NCBI GenBank assembly: GCA_026708085.1
Contig: JAPOVP010000030.1
Coordinates: forward strand, 1-33,849
DNA: 33,849 bases
DNA from: Caldilineaceae bacterium
GTDB taxonomy: Bacteria; Chloroflexota; Anaerolineae; Caldilineales; Caldilineaceae
Reading direction: 5' to 3'
The first letter of the stretch is position 1, and every line of letters begins with the position of its first letter. Shown here piece after piece: positions 28,057 to 33,849 of this stretch. The position numbers and the translations under genes are program-made. The notes under the pieces are model-generated. The model did not search any database. It was not told the DNA's origin and saw nothing but the letters and a program-made list of their open reading frames with translations.

Positions 28057-28995
28057 ATGGCACAGTCAGCACCGGGAAAGCATTTTCGTAAGGGCATTAC
28101 ACTGATGGAACTGTTCAAACTGTTCCCTGATGACGCGACCGCGGAACAGTGGTTTATTGAGAATCGTTGGCCTGACGGGTTGCGGTGCGCGCACTGCGAG
28201 GGCGACAATGTGGCAGCGCAGGGCAACCACCCGCAGATGCCTTTTCACTGTCGCGACTGTCGGAAGTTTTTCAGTGTGAAGACCAACTCGTTTATGCACA
28301 GTTCCAAGGTCGGGTATCAGAAATGGATCGTGGCGGTCTATCTGATTACGACAAGCCTGAAAGGTGTTTCCAGCATGAAGTTGCATCGCGATATTGGGGT
28401 CACTCAAAAGACTGCTTGGCACATGCTTCACCGCATACGAGAAGCGTGGAACATCGGTAGCGAAGTTTACGAAGGCGAGGTTGAGGTAGACGAGAGTTAC
28501 TTTGGCGGGAAGGAAGGCAACAAACACGCGAGCAAGAAGCTGAACGCGGGGCGCGGCACCGTTGGCAAGACCGCAGTGGTGGGCATGAAGAATCGAGACA
28601 CGAACCAGGTGCAGGCAGAAGTGATAGAGCGGACCGACAAGGCGACGCTACAGGGGTTTGTAGTGGAGAACACGACGCCCGACACGACGGTGTACACGGA
28701 CGAGGCTGCTGCGTATTCGGGGCTACCTAGAGAGCATCAGGCGGTGGGGCATGGCACTGGTGAGTATGTACGCGAGCAGGCACATACAAACGGGCTGGAA
28801 TCGTTTTGGGCCATGATGAAAAGAGGATACACTGGGACGTATCACCAGATGAGTCCGAAGCACCTTCACCGCTATGTGAACGAGTTTGAGGGGCGACACA
28901 ACATGCGCCCTCAAGACACAATAGACCAGATGGGGTCGGTCGCAAGGCAGGCTGCTGGCAAGCAGTTGCGCTATAAGGATTTGATTAAGGGGTAG
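28057..28995 (+). CDS. IS1595-family (ISXO2-like) DDE transposase
   Basis: This 312-residue transposase matches the IS1595/ISXO2 family. An N-terminal zinc ribbon has Cys44, Cys47, Cys65 and Cys68 (CAHC, then CRDC). It is followed by a helical DNA-binding region and the catalytic core: Asp145 in VEVDESYFGGKE, Asp215 in VYTDEAAAY and the NGLE motif (Asn245/Glu248) in HTNGLESFWAMMKRG. Family length is about 300 residues, so it is complete and no catalytic residue is missing. ATG 28057 follows GAAAGGGG. A small gene starts three bases after its stop and is probably co-translated. The intact frame and intact ends make the element a good candidate for current mobility. Confidence 0.95.
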   Translation: MAQSAPGKHFRKGITLMELFKLFPDDATAEQWFIENRWPDGLRCAHCEGDNVAAQGNHPQMPFHCRDCRKFFSVKTNSFMHSSKVGYQKWIVAVYLITTSLKGVSSMKLHRDIGVTQKTAWHMLHRIREAWNIGSEVYEGEVEVDESYFGGKEGNKHASKKLNAGRGTVGKTAVVGMKNRDTNQVQAEVIERTDKATLQGFVVENTTPDTTVYTDEAAAYSGLPREHQAVGHGTGEYVREQAHTNGLESFWAMMKRGYTGTYHQMSPKHLHRYVNEFEGRHNMRPQDTIDQMGSVARQAAGKQLRYKDLIKG

Positions 28996-28998
28996 GCG

Positions 28999-29343
28999 AT
29001 GACGAAAGAAGAATTCAACAGCAAGGTGATGGATTTGATGAACCAGCTTCGCGAGGCGAAGGAGAAATCTAGCGTTCTTTCCCATGAGTTGCGAGAGTTT
29101 GGAGGCAATCTTGAAATTTTGGGGAGGGTTATGAGGGGCGATCTTCTCGATATTGAAGTGAGAACCGATTCCCCTGATTTATGGTTTGTCGATAAAGACA
29201 ATAATGTGCAAAAAGAAATCGCATCTGGTCAACTAGAAAATTTGTACAATGAACTGAAGGAATACCAGTACAATGAAGCCAAGATCAAAGAACTGGAGAA
29301 GTGTCTCAAAGGGGCTGGTTATGGAAATATTATAAAGGGGTAA
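28999..29343 (+). CDS. Small coiled-coil protein coupled to the transposase
   Basis: I do not recognise this 114-residue protein. Residues 1-40 (MDLMNQLREAKEKSSVLSHE) and 75-105 (QLENLYNELKEYQYNEAKIK) look helical and coiled-coil-forming. A more ordered beta-like middle (DLLDIEVRTDSPDLWFVDKD) separates them. It begins three bases after the transposase stop, and the stop region (AAGGGGTAGGCG) doubles as its ribosome-binding site. A terminator-like hairpin follows at 29371-29398. This arrangement marks it as a likely accessory factor for transposition, but no function can be read from sequence. Confidence 0.7.
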   Translation: MTKEEFNSKVMDLMNQLREAKEKSSVLSHELREFGGNLEILGRVMRGDLLDIEVRTDSPDLWFVDKDNNVQKEIASGQLENLYNELKEYQYNEAKIKELEKCLKGAGYGNIIKG

Positions 29344-29370
29344 CCTCATTCTTTTAGTAGAGCAACTTGT

Positions 29371-29398
29371 AAAGCCACCGTCAGATGGCGGTGGCTTT
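29371..29398 (+). terminator. Terminator of the transposase operon
   Basis: AAAGCCACCG (29371-29380) pairs perfectly with CGGTGGCTTT (29389-29398), with an 8-base loop; GTGTTT follows. It lies 28 bases after the accessory gene and separates the transposase operon from the cargo genes. Confidence 0.7.
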
Positions 29399-29504
29399 GT
29401 GTTTCGGTTCGCATACCAATAGTATGTGATTCGTAAGTCAAAAAGGGCACATTAGCTATACCCAAACTTACTCGTATTGTAGAATAAGGTTAGACCATTA
29501 TTCT

Positions 29505-29535
29505 TGGGGATAATAGCATCCCCAAATTATCCCCA
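29505..29535. promoter_or_regulatory. Inverted TTATCCCCA words before a cargo gene
   Basis: TGGGGATAAT (29505-29514) and ATTATCCCCA (29526-29535) form a 10-bp inverted repeat with an 11-base spacer, directly upstream of the ribosome-binding site of the secreted protein. It looks like an operator. The same TTATCCCC word is clustered at 22.87-22.97 kb in the host DNA. Confidence 0.4.
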
Positions 29536-29557
29536 TTTTGGGGAAGGAGAAATACCG

Positions 29558-30043
29558 ATGTTCGCTATGAATATTTTCAGACGCACAGGCATGATCAAGC
29601 AGGCACTGATAGTAACCCTGCTATCAGTATTACTACTGTCGAGTTCATGGCCTATTGCCCTTGCTCAAGACACCTTGGTAGAATGCCCTTGGCGTGGAGG
29701 AATCGGGGCAGTGGAGTTTGTGAATCCTGTTTCCGAGGCGAAAGGCAAACTGGGTCGAAACCTGCTAGTTCGATGGGATAGGATTGATGAACGCAATGAC
29801 CCGCCTTGGTTTCATAGGCTTAGGGCTGTTCAACTGTCATTCATCTGGATCAACAAAACTGATCCAGCGAACGACTATGGCAAGATCGTTCTTGACACTA
29901 TGCCTATCGGGACACAGACAAAAGGCAAGTACAAACTCTTAAGTTTGGAGGAACCTGGCTTCCAGAAGCATCGCGTGAGTCGAACGCTTGCCAAGAAAAT
30001 CTATTTTACAGGCTATACGTACACGCTCCTGTGTGCTGAGTAG
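29558..30043 (+). CDS. Secreted protein of unknown function (element cargo)
   Basis: This 161-residue protein begins with a clear signal peptide: basic n-region with FRRTGMIKQ, hydrophobic VTLLSVLLLSSSW and a likely cleavage after IALA at about residue 35. The mature part has two Cys (ECPWRG and LLCAE at the extreme end) that may form a disulphide, and looks beta-rich. I do not recognise a family. ATG 29558 has GGAAGGAG eight bases upstream, which decides the start over an in-frame TTG at 29504. Secreted proteins are unusual cargo for IS elements; a role in surface interaction is speculative. Confidence 0.75.
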   Translation: MFAMNIFRRTGMIKQALIVTLLSVLLLSSSWPIALAQDTLVECPWRGGIGAVEFVNPVSEAKGKLGRNLLVRWDRIDERNDPPWFHRLRAVQLSFIWINKTDPANDYGKIVLDTMPIGTQTKGKYKLLSLEEPGFQKHRVSRTLAKKIYFTGYTYTLLCAE

Positions 30044-30087
30044 CCACTGACGCACCCTGCCTGTCAAATTGCTAACGGGATAAGAAA

Positions 30088-30160
30088 GCCCCCTAGCAGG
30101 ATTCGAACCTGCGACCAATGCCTTCGAGAGCACTGCTCTAGTCCACTGAGCTATAGGGGC
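30088..30160 (-). tRNA. tRNA with an irregular anticodon loop (Arg- or Ser-like, identity unclear)
   Basis: On the minus strand the sequence folds as a cloverleaf: acceptor GCCCCTA with TAGGGGG (G1-G72 mismatched), D arm GCTC/GAGC with a 9-base loop, T arm GCAGG-TTCGAAT-CCTGC and a short variable loop, so it is not a class II tRNA. The anticodon arm cannot form the normal 5-bp stem with a 7-base loop. It gives either a 6-base loop (CTCGAA) closed by a T-G pair or an 8-base loop (TCTCGAAG) with stem AGTGC/GCATT. If U33 is the T at 30127, the anticodon would be CGA (Ser UCG codon); body similarity suggests Arg with TCG instead. No 3' CCA is encoded. It may be non-functional, or an atypical decoder. 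Confidence 0.75.
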
Positions 30161-30167
30161 CTTCACC

Positions 30168-30199
30168 GACAAGCCTACCGCAACTGTGGTAGGCTTGTC
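30168..30199 (+). terminator. Strong hairpin terminator beside the tRNA
   Basis: GACAAGCCTACC (30168-30179) pairs perfectly with GGTAGGCTTGTC (30188-30199), with an 8-base loop and TATTTT following on the plus strand. It could terminate plus-strand transcription from the secreted-protein gene. On the minus strand, where the neighbouring genes run, it lacks a T tract. Confidence 0.6.
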
Positions 30200-30205
30200 T
30201 ATTTT

Positions 30206-30577
30206 CTAAGCCTTCGCCTTCTGCTCCGCCATGCTATGCCACACCGCCTTCATTAAATCGCTTACTATGGGGGTAAGCGCAACCGGGTCATTCCCATTTT
30301 GCCTCGACAGTTGCCACAACATCATGTACGAGTGCAAGGTTATCCAGTTGGTTGGTTCTTCAAACCAATCTGAAAATTCAGTAAGTTCAGGTTGCAATTG
30401 CTGTTGCAGCCCCATTATGAGTGCCTCTTGTACGCCAGAAAGGGCAAGTGCATCATCTGTTAGTGTGGATTCCAGTTTATCGACACGTGCGCTTAACGCT
30501 TCGAACTTACCAACCATCGTCTCGTTCAGCCCGTAAATAAGTTCACTGACGCTTGGCTCCTGTTGAGGCTGTGTCAT
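30206..30577 (-). CDS. Unknown helical protein (element cargo)
   Basis: I do not recognise this 123-residue protein. The N-terminal half has a heptad pattern (MVGKFEALSARVDKLES); the C-terminal half is helical with Trp and Met (WITLHSYMMLWQL). ATG 30577 has AAGGGGG upstream and is preferred over an in-frame ATG at 30631. Its ribosome-binding site belongs to a 9-bp inverted repeat (GCCCCCTTG at 30584-30592 with CAAGGGGGC at 30647-30655) that could hide it in a folded messenger. The stop at 30206 is followed by a hairpin and then the tRNA on the same strand. Confidence 0.6.
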   Translation of the reverse strand: MTQPQQEPSVSELIYGLNETMVGKFEALSARVDKLESTLTDDALALSGVQEALIMGLQQQLQPELTEFSDWFEEPTNWITLHSYMMLWQLSRQNGNDPVALTPIVSDLMKAVWHSMAEQKAKA

Positions 30578-30651
30578 AGGGGTGCCCCCTTGGTGGAAAC
30601 TGATGAATGGTTGCCACCACAGCGAACACATTTATCTAACTGCCAACAAGG

Positions 30652-30666
30652 GGGCGCAACGCGCCC
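30652..30666. other. Short GC hairpin upstream of the minus-strand cargo gene
   Basis: GGGCGC-AAC-GCGCCC is a perfect 6-bp stem with a 3-base loop. It overlaps the distal arm of the 9-bp inverted repeat, so the two structures would be mutually exclusive. Confidence 0.4.
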
Positions 30667-30822
30667 ACTCGTCGGGTTTCACACAAGTAATAAGATACTG
30701 CTAGCTGTGGTGGCAATCAGACTAGCACGTTTAGCACATGAAGCAAAACAACAAAAATCGACATTTTCTGGACAAAGAGAACCCTGCTTGACAAATCCAA
30801 GAGGCAATGCTACGATAATGCT

Positions 30823-31014
30823 ATGGGCCTACCGTTTGAGCACCTCGACCAAAAGCTCGAAAATTTGCGTCACAGAACACGGTCTGCTGAAAGGGGTATT
30901 ATAGAGATGAAAACAAATATAAACTGGCTAAAATGGTTCGTTATGATCGGTGCCCCTTTTATAATTCTGCAACTCTTTTACATCATCTTCACCATACATG
31001 CACACAGTCACTAA
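30823..31014 (+). CDS. Small single-helix membrane protein (element cargo)
   Basis: This 63-residue protein has an amphipathic, charged N-terminal helix (DQKLENLRHRTRSAERGIIEMK), a membrane segment (about residues 37-58; WFVMIGAPFIILQLFYIIF) and a His-rich tail. The layout resembles XhlA/holin-like small membrane proteins, but resemblance only. The ATG at 30823 has a weak GAGGC site at a distance. Given its small size the call is tentative. Confidence 0.45.
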   Translation: MGLPFEHLDQKLENLRHRTRSAERGIIEMKTNINWLKWFVMIGAPFIILQLFYIIFTIHAHSH

Positions 31015-31050
31015 CCGCGCCCCTTGCCCATCATCCTGAACTCTAACGCC

Positions 31051-31236
31051 ATGACTAAGCCAAAGAAGCAGCCTAAACGCAAACGTGGGCGACCGCCCCT
31101 AGAGATGCCAGAGCCTATCGACGCAGACCCTGCCAAAGTAGTTAGGGCCGCGTTCAGAGTCAACACGAAAGCCCCTGGCTTTGAATGGCAGTACGACAAG
31201 GACGACAAAAAACACCAACGAAACAAAGAGGATTAA
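31051..31236 (+). CDS. Small AT-hook-like basic protein (element cargo)
   Basis: This 61-residue protein begins TKPKKQPKRKRGRPPLEMPE; the KRGRPP core is the AT-hook motif that binds the minor groove of AT-rich DNA. The rest is polar and charged, ending KKHQRNKED. Small RGRPP proteins of this type occur in bacteria with phages or mobile elements. ATG 31051 has no strong ribosome-binding site; an in-frame TTG lies at 31024. The next gene starts three bases after the stop, and its ribosome-binding site lies in the last codons here. This puts it in an operon with the DUF2442/DUF4160 pair and suggests it binds DNA, perhaps as a regulator. Confidence 0.6.
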   Translation: MTKPKKQPKRKRGRPPLEMPEPIDADPAKVVRAAFRVNTKAPGFEWQYDKDDKKHQRNKED

Positions 31237-31239
31237 ATC

Positions 31240-31560
31240 ATGTCAGCCCATCCCGAATTACCCACATACCAAATCGGGTATGATTTTCCTTGGATTACAA
31301 GAGTCACCCCACTATCCCCTTACAAAATTTACTTGAGCTACTCCGATGGGGTAGCTGGCGAAATAGACTTGTCTGATTGTGTCAAAATGGAGATGTTCTC
31401 CGAATGGCAGACCCCAGGTGCCTTTGGGAAAGTCAAAATCGGGGAATATGGCGAAGTGTGGTGGTCTGATGTGGCAAGTCTTTGTCCAGATGCTCTTTAT
31501 CTTGAGTTAACCGGGAAGGAATTTGATGAAGTCTCCTCCCCACACAGCGTATGGGAGTAG
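31240..31560 (+). CDS. DUF2442-type protein
   Basis: This 106-residue protein fits the DUF2442 family: WITRVTPLSPYKIYLSYSDGVAGEIDLSD early on, then a hydrophobic GAFGKVKIGEYGEVWWS and CPDALYLE near the end. The family is small, beta-rich and has no established biochemistry. GAGG lies seven bases upstream of the ATG. Its end overlaps the DUF4160 gene by 10 bases. DUF2442 and DUF4160 genes are often adjacent in bacterial genomes, which suggests a two-component module, perhaps toxin-antitoxin-like, but I know of no proof. Confidence 0.8.
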   Translation: MSAHPELPTYQIGYDFPWITRVTPLSPYKIYLSYSDGVAGEIDLSDCVKMEMFSEWQTPGAFGKVKIGEYGEVWWSDVASLCPDALYLELTGKEFDEVSSPHSVWE

Positions 31561-31811
31561 TTGCTTACCTCAAACAGTATGATATACGTTTCGAGATTTA
31601 CCCGCGAGAACCTCACTATCGCGCCCATTGTCACGTTAAACACAAGGGGAAAAAGGCAGTCTTAGACCTTAATGAAATTTTTATTTTTCGAGGAAGGCTA
31701 GACCCCAAGGCAGAAGGGCGCGCTTTAGACTTCGCACGCGAACGCCAAAATGATTTGCTCAACGCTTGGCACACTATGCGATCAGGGACACACCCCGAAA
31801 TGTTAAACTAG
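31551..31811 (+). CDS. DUF4160-type protein
   Basis: This 86-residue protein fits DUF4160: a hydrophobic start (YDIRFEIYPRE), the HYRAHCHVKHKGKKAVLDL motif with its conserved His residues, a Leu in the middle and a C-terminal helix with LLNAWHTM. The family lacks a defined function. Its start overlaps the DUF2442 stop, so the pair is translationally coupled. It is the last gene before the right inverted repeat, 33 bases away, so it may also be transcribed into host DNA. Confidence 0.8.
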   Translation: MGVVAYLKQYDIRFEIYPREPHYRAHCHVKHKGKKAVLDLNEIFIFRGRLDPKAEGRALDFARERQNDLLNAWHTMRSGTHPEMLN

Positions 31812-31844
31812 CAACAACCCCCCCGCCCGCCAGCAGAAAACAGT

Positions 31845-31869
31845 CTGTTTAGTTTGCGATATAAGCCCC
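31845..31869 (-). repeat. Right terminal inverted repeat
   Basis: All 25 bases match the reverse complement of the left repeat. The outer CCCC is followed at once by the right copy of the target duplication. Confidence 0.93.
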
Positions 31870-31877
31870 TATAATAA
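31870..31877. repeat. Right target-site duplication
   Basis: TATAATAA, identical to 27300-27307. The TATAAT it contains lies about 195 bases upstream of the metallopeptidase gene. Confidence 0.92.
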
Positions 31878-32070
31878 CGCTTCGATCCAGACTGTTCAGC
31901 CAGGTGACAGCCCCCTGTCAGGTGCGCGTCAGGAACAGAGCGCCGGGCTTGTGTAAACTCAGGACGTAGACTTGGAAAACAGTTCCGGGCCTGCGTTCAG
32001 CCAGATAACGAACGAATCGGCCGCAACCGGAGATTCGTCTGCTAGTTAAACACTCTCTACGAGGTGAGTT

Positions 32071-32769
32071 ATGTTTTTCTTCGATCCACTCTATTTCATC
32101 ATCAGCCTGCCCGCCCTCGCGCTGGGCTTGTGGGCGCAGATGAAAGTCAAATCTACGTTCAACAAGTATTCGCGGGTGCCGGTGGGGCGCGGCGCAGCGG
32201 GCGCGCAGGTCGCGCGGCGTATCCTCGACTCCAACGGACTCGGCCACGTCAACGTCGAAGAGACGCGCGGCTTCCTCTCCGACCACTACGATCCGAGGTC
32301 GAGGACGCTGCGCCTGAGTCCGGGGGTCTATCAGAGCAATAGCGCGGCCGCGGTCGGCGTTGCCGCGCATGAGGCGGGCCACGCCATCCAGCACAGCACC
32401 AACTACGCCCCGCTCGCCCTGCGCAGTGTGATCGTTCCAAGCGTGCAGATCGGCAGCTGGCTGGGGCCGATCATCTTTTTCATCGGCATGTTTATGGGGT
32501 CTGGGCTGGGGTTTACGGTCTCGCTGGTGGGGCTGATCCTGTTCGCCGCGGTCGCCGTGTTTACGCTGGTGACGCTGCCGGTGGAGTTTAACGCCAGCAA
32601 GCGGGCCAAGGAGATCCTGGTCGCGCAGGGGTTCGTGGGTCAGCACGAGATGAAGGGGGTCAGCGCGGTGCTCGATGCCGCGGCGCTGACCTACGTGGCC
32701 GCCGCGATCCAGGCGATCACGACGCTGCTCTACTATGCCTTCATCCTCTTCGCCCGCAGCCGGGACTGA
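32071..32769 (+). CDS. Membrane zinc metallopeptidase (YugP-like, Zn_peptidase_2)
   Basis: This 232-residue protein has the zinc site AAHEAGHAIQ (HEXXH, about residues 98-107) after an N-terminal membrane helix (about 6-23) and a soluble ARRILDSNGLGHVNVEE segment. Hydrophobic segments at about 125-170 and 205-228 follow. The layout matches the YugP/PF04298 family of putative neutral zinc peptidases, whose substrates are unknown. The third ligand probably lies in PVEFNASKRAKE, as is usual for the family. GAGG lies seven bases before the ATG. Its promoter may have been affected by the upstream element insertion. Confidence 0.9.
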   Translation: MFFFDPLYFIISLPALALGLWAQMKVKSTFNKYSRVPVGRGAAGAQVARRILDSNGLGHVNVEETRGFLSDHYDPRSRTLRLSPGVYQSNSAAAVGVAAHEAGHAIQHSTNYAPLALRSVIVPSVQIGSWLGPIIFFIGMFMGSGLGFTVSLVGLILFAAVAVFTLVTLPVEFNASKRAKEILVAQGFVGQHEMKGVSAVLDAAALTYVAAAIQAITTLLYYAFILFARSRD

Positions 32770-32801
32770 GCGGCCCGTTTCCGCACGCAAAGGATAAAGC
32801 A

Positions 32802-32836
32802 ATGCGCAGCGTCCGTAATCCGTGAACGCTGCGCAT
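32802..32836. terminator. Hairpin after the metallopeptidase gene
   Basis: ATGCGCAGCG (32802-32811) pairs perfectly with CGCTGCGCAT (32827-32836), with a 15-base loop. A T tract is weak, so it is either a rho-independent terminator of poor strength or a processing or stabilising hairpin. Confidence 0.45.
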
Positions 32837-32857
32837 AGTTCCTACGGAGTCTGAAAT

Positions 32858-33130
32858 ATGTTTACAGGACAACAAACCTCTGTGCGCTTCTTCCGCACAG
32901 GACAGCGAATCTCACAGCAGGCCGGCGGTTTCGGACGCTGGCTGTTTATCGCCCCCGGGCTGGTACTGATTCTCTTTGGCGTTGCGATTCTGCTCTGGCC
33001 GGAGTTACTGGCCTATATGGTGGCCGGTCTCTTCATCGCCATCGGCTTCAGCATCACCGGTTGGGGCTGGCGCCTCTCCCAGCGGCAGCGAAACACCGCA
33101 GCCCGCTGGGAAACCATCGACGAGTATTGA
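32858..33130 (+). CDS. Small two-helix membrane protein
   Basis: This 90-residue protein has two hydrophobic segments (about residues 27-46 and 49-68: WLFIAPGLVLILFGVAILLW and LAYMVAGLFIAIGFSITGWG) with short charged ends, forming a helical hairpin. I recognise no family. GGAG lies nine bases before ATG 32858. It follows the metallopeptidase gene after the hairpin, and may be co-transcribed. Confidence 0.7.
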   Translation: MFTGQQTSVRFFRTGQRISQQAGGFGRWLFIAPGLVLILFGVAILLWPELLAYMVAGLFIAIGFSITGWGWRLSQRQRNTAARWETIDEY

Positions 33131-33212
33131 AAACAGCGACTTTCAGCAGCCGGTGCTCGGTGGTCAGTTCCCCGTATCGGGAGCTGACCACTCACCACTA
33201 ACTACTGACCTT

Positions 33213-33602
33213 CTACCCATCGTCAATCTCGATGGTGTGCTCTTCCTCGCCGGATCGCCACACCCCGCTTCGATCACCGACAACCCATTTCGAACGGATA
33301 TGGACGAACCGGCTGCCCCGTCCCTTTCGGGGCTGCGCCGGCGGCCGCGACGCGCTGCTGTTGAGCGCGTTGGATGCCAGCTCGGGCAGCTGTTTCTGCA
33401 GCAACTTCCACCCGGCACGCAGCGCAAAGCTGGCCAGACCGGCCGCCACCGGCAACCCGACCTTCGCCACCACCGCCGGCAGCGTGTTGCGGCTCTCAAG
33501 CGGATAACCGTCCTCCACATTGTAGCCGCATTCGCCGCAGTGCCGCGCCGCCATCGCCACATTCTGCCCGCAGTTGGGGCAAACCCGAAACACCTCGCTC
33601 AT
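33213..33602 (-). CDS. Zinc-ribbon protein of unknown function
   Basis: This 129-residue protein begins with a zinc ribbon: CPNCGQNV (Cys8 and Cys11) and CGECGYN (Cys22 and Cys25). It is followed by a moderately hydrophobic stretch (about 42-62; AVVAKVGLPVAAGLASFAL), then a Pro/Arg-rich basic region and an acidic tail. Such N-terminal zinc ribbons are common on small bacterial proteins of diverse role. AAGGAACAAGG precedes ATG 33602. It converges on the small membrane-protein gene. Confidence 0.7.
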   Translation of the reverse strand: MSEVFRVCPNCGQNVAMAARHCGECGYNVEDGYPLESRNTLPAVVAKVGLPVAAGLASFALRAGWKLLQKQLPELASNALNSSASRPPAQPRKGRGSRFVHIRSKWVVGDRSGVWRSGEEEHTIEIDDG

Positions 33603-33828
33603 ACCTTGTTCCTTTCCCCTGCAAATTGAGTACCCAAAAGTATAGCATCCTTCCCGTGATCGCTAAAGCAGGGGGCACAGCCCCGGGCATCCCAAAATAG
33701 AGGCGAACTTTCTCATACCTCGGGAAGCAACAGAGCCGTTTCCAGTCCCCGATCAAATCCAAGTCAAGGAAAGCGCCTCCTCTGACCACTGCTTCTCTGG
33801 GCGGTCGGGCCTATTCGGCCCTCCCTTG

Positions 33829-33849
33829 TGCGGGGGCTCCGCCCCCGCA
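33829..33849. other. Perfect GC palindrome at the window end
   Basis: TGCGGGGGC-TCC-GCCCCCGCA forms a 9-bp stem with a 3-base loop at the very end of the window. It could be a terminator whose T tract lies outside, or a repeat element. Confidence 0.4.

Larger units (their letters stand above)
27308..31869. mobile_element. IS1595-family transposable element with cargo, 4,562 bp
   Basis: The element is defined by perfect 25-bp terminal inverted repeats beginning GGGGCTTATATCGC and by an 8-bp target duplication TATAATAA on both sides. It encodes an ISXO2-type DDE transposase (28057-28995) and at least eight further genes plus a tRNA. GC content is visibly lower than in the flanking host genes. 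Simple IS1595 elements are about 1 kb and consist of little besides the transposase; larger members carrying passenger genes are known. Intact ends, exact duplication and an intact transposase indicate recent insertion and a possibly active element. Confidence 0.93.

Noticed and set aside
30088..30160. Plain tRNA-Ser call from anticodon CGA
   Set aside because: Serine tRNAs have a long variable arm; this one has a short variable loop and an irregular anticodon arm, so identity is left open.
33496..33789. Minus-strand open frame near the window end
   Set aside because: Its second half is another frame of the zinc-ribbon gene, and its first half has no recognised features.

Overview
The window reads as a stretch of bacterial chromosome, GC-rich (roughly 60-65% by eye) in its core, interrupted by two AT-richer islands. 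Gene content (SecA with a C-terminal SEC-C zinc motif, RarA fused to a methyltransferase-like domain, a WecA/TagO-type phosphosugar transferase, MurJ, TsaD, AsnS, an FmdB-type zinc ribbon, a LysM/lamin-tail surface protein) and codon style suggest a free-living, probably Chloroflexota (Anaerolineae/Caldilineales-like) bacterium. That assignment is inference from family resemblance; no rRNA or other decisive marker is present.

Layout. 1-1067: no convincing gene. 1068-9223: a sugar-utilisation neighbourhood with an alpha-L-fucosidase (GH29), a tightly coupled unknown helical protein, a Gfo/Idh/MocA oxidoreductase, a sugar-phosphate isomerase/epimerase-type TIM barrel and an enolase-superfamily protein. 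Inside it lie a methyltransferase gene whose start region is out of frame and, at 5.8-6.7 kb, an AT-richer DarG-type macro-domain gene with no DarT partner. 9428-10816: AI-2E family permease. 10844-16024 (minus strand): lysM/lamin-tail gene, basic unknown gene, asnS, wecA-like gene and tsaD, several of them coupled. 16412-20455: secA, then an HTH-ImmA/IrrE metallopeptidase gene. 20497-22761 (minus): rarA fusion. 22.8-23.3 kb: a non-coding segment with clustered DnaA-box-like words and an A/T-rich stretch. 23268-27241: M23 peptidase, FmdB zinc ribbon, an unknown protein with a Tudor-like tail, and murJ.

27308-31869 is a complete 4,562-bp IS1595-family transposable element. It has 25-bp perfect terminal inverted repeats starting GGGG and a perfect 8-bp target duplication TATAATAA. 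It carries a zinc-ribbon/ISXO2-type DDE transposase plus much cargo: two coiled-coil proteins, a secreted protein, a structurally odd tRNA, a small membrane protein, an AT-hook-like protein and an overlapping DUF2442/DUF4160 pair. A hairpin-rich and repeat-rich leader precedes the transposase. This is the most interesting part of the window.

31878 to the end returns to host DNA: an integral-membrane zinc metallopeptidase, a small two-helix membrane protein and a zinc-ribbon protein. The element sits between murJ and the metallopeptidase gene, and its target duplication is itself a -10-like sequence.
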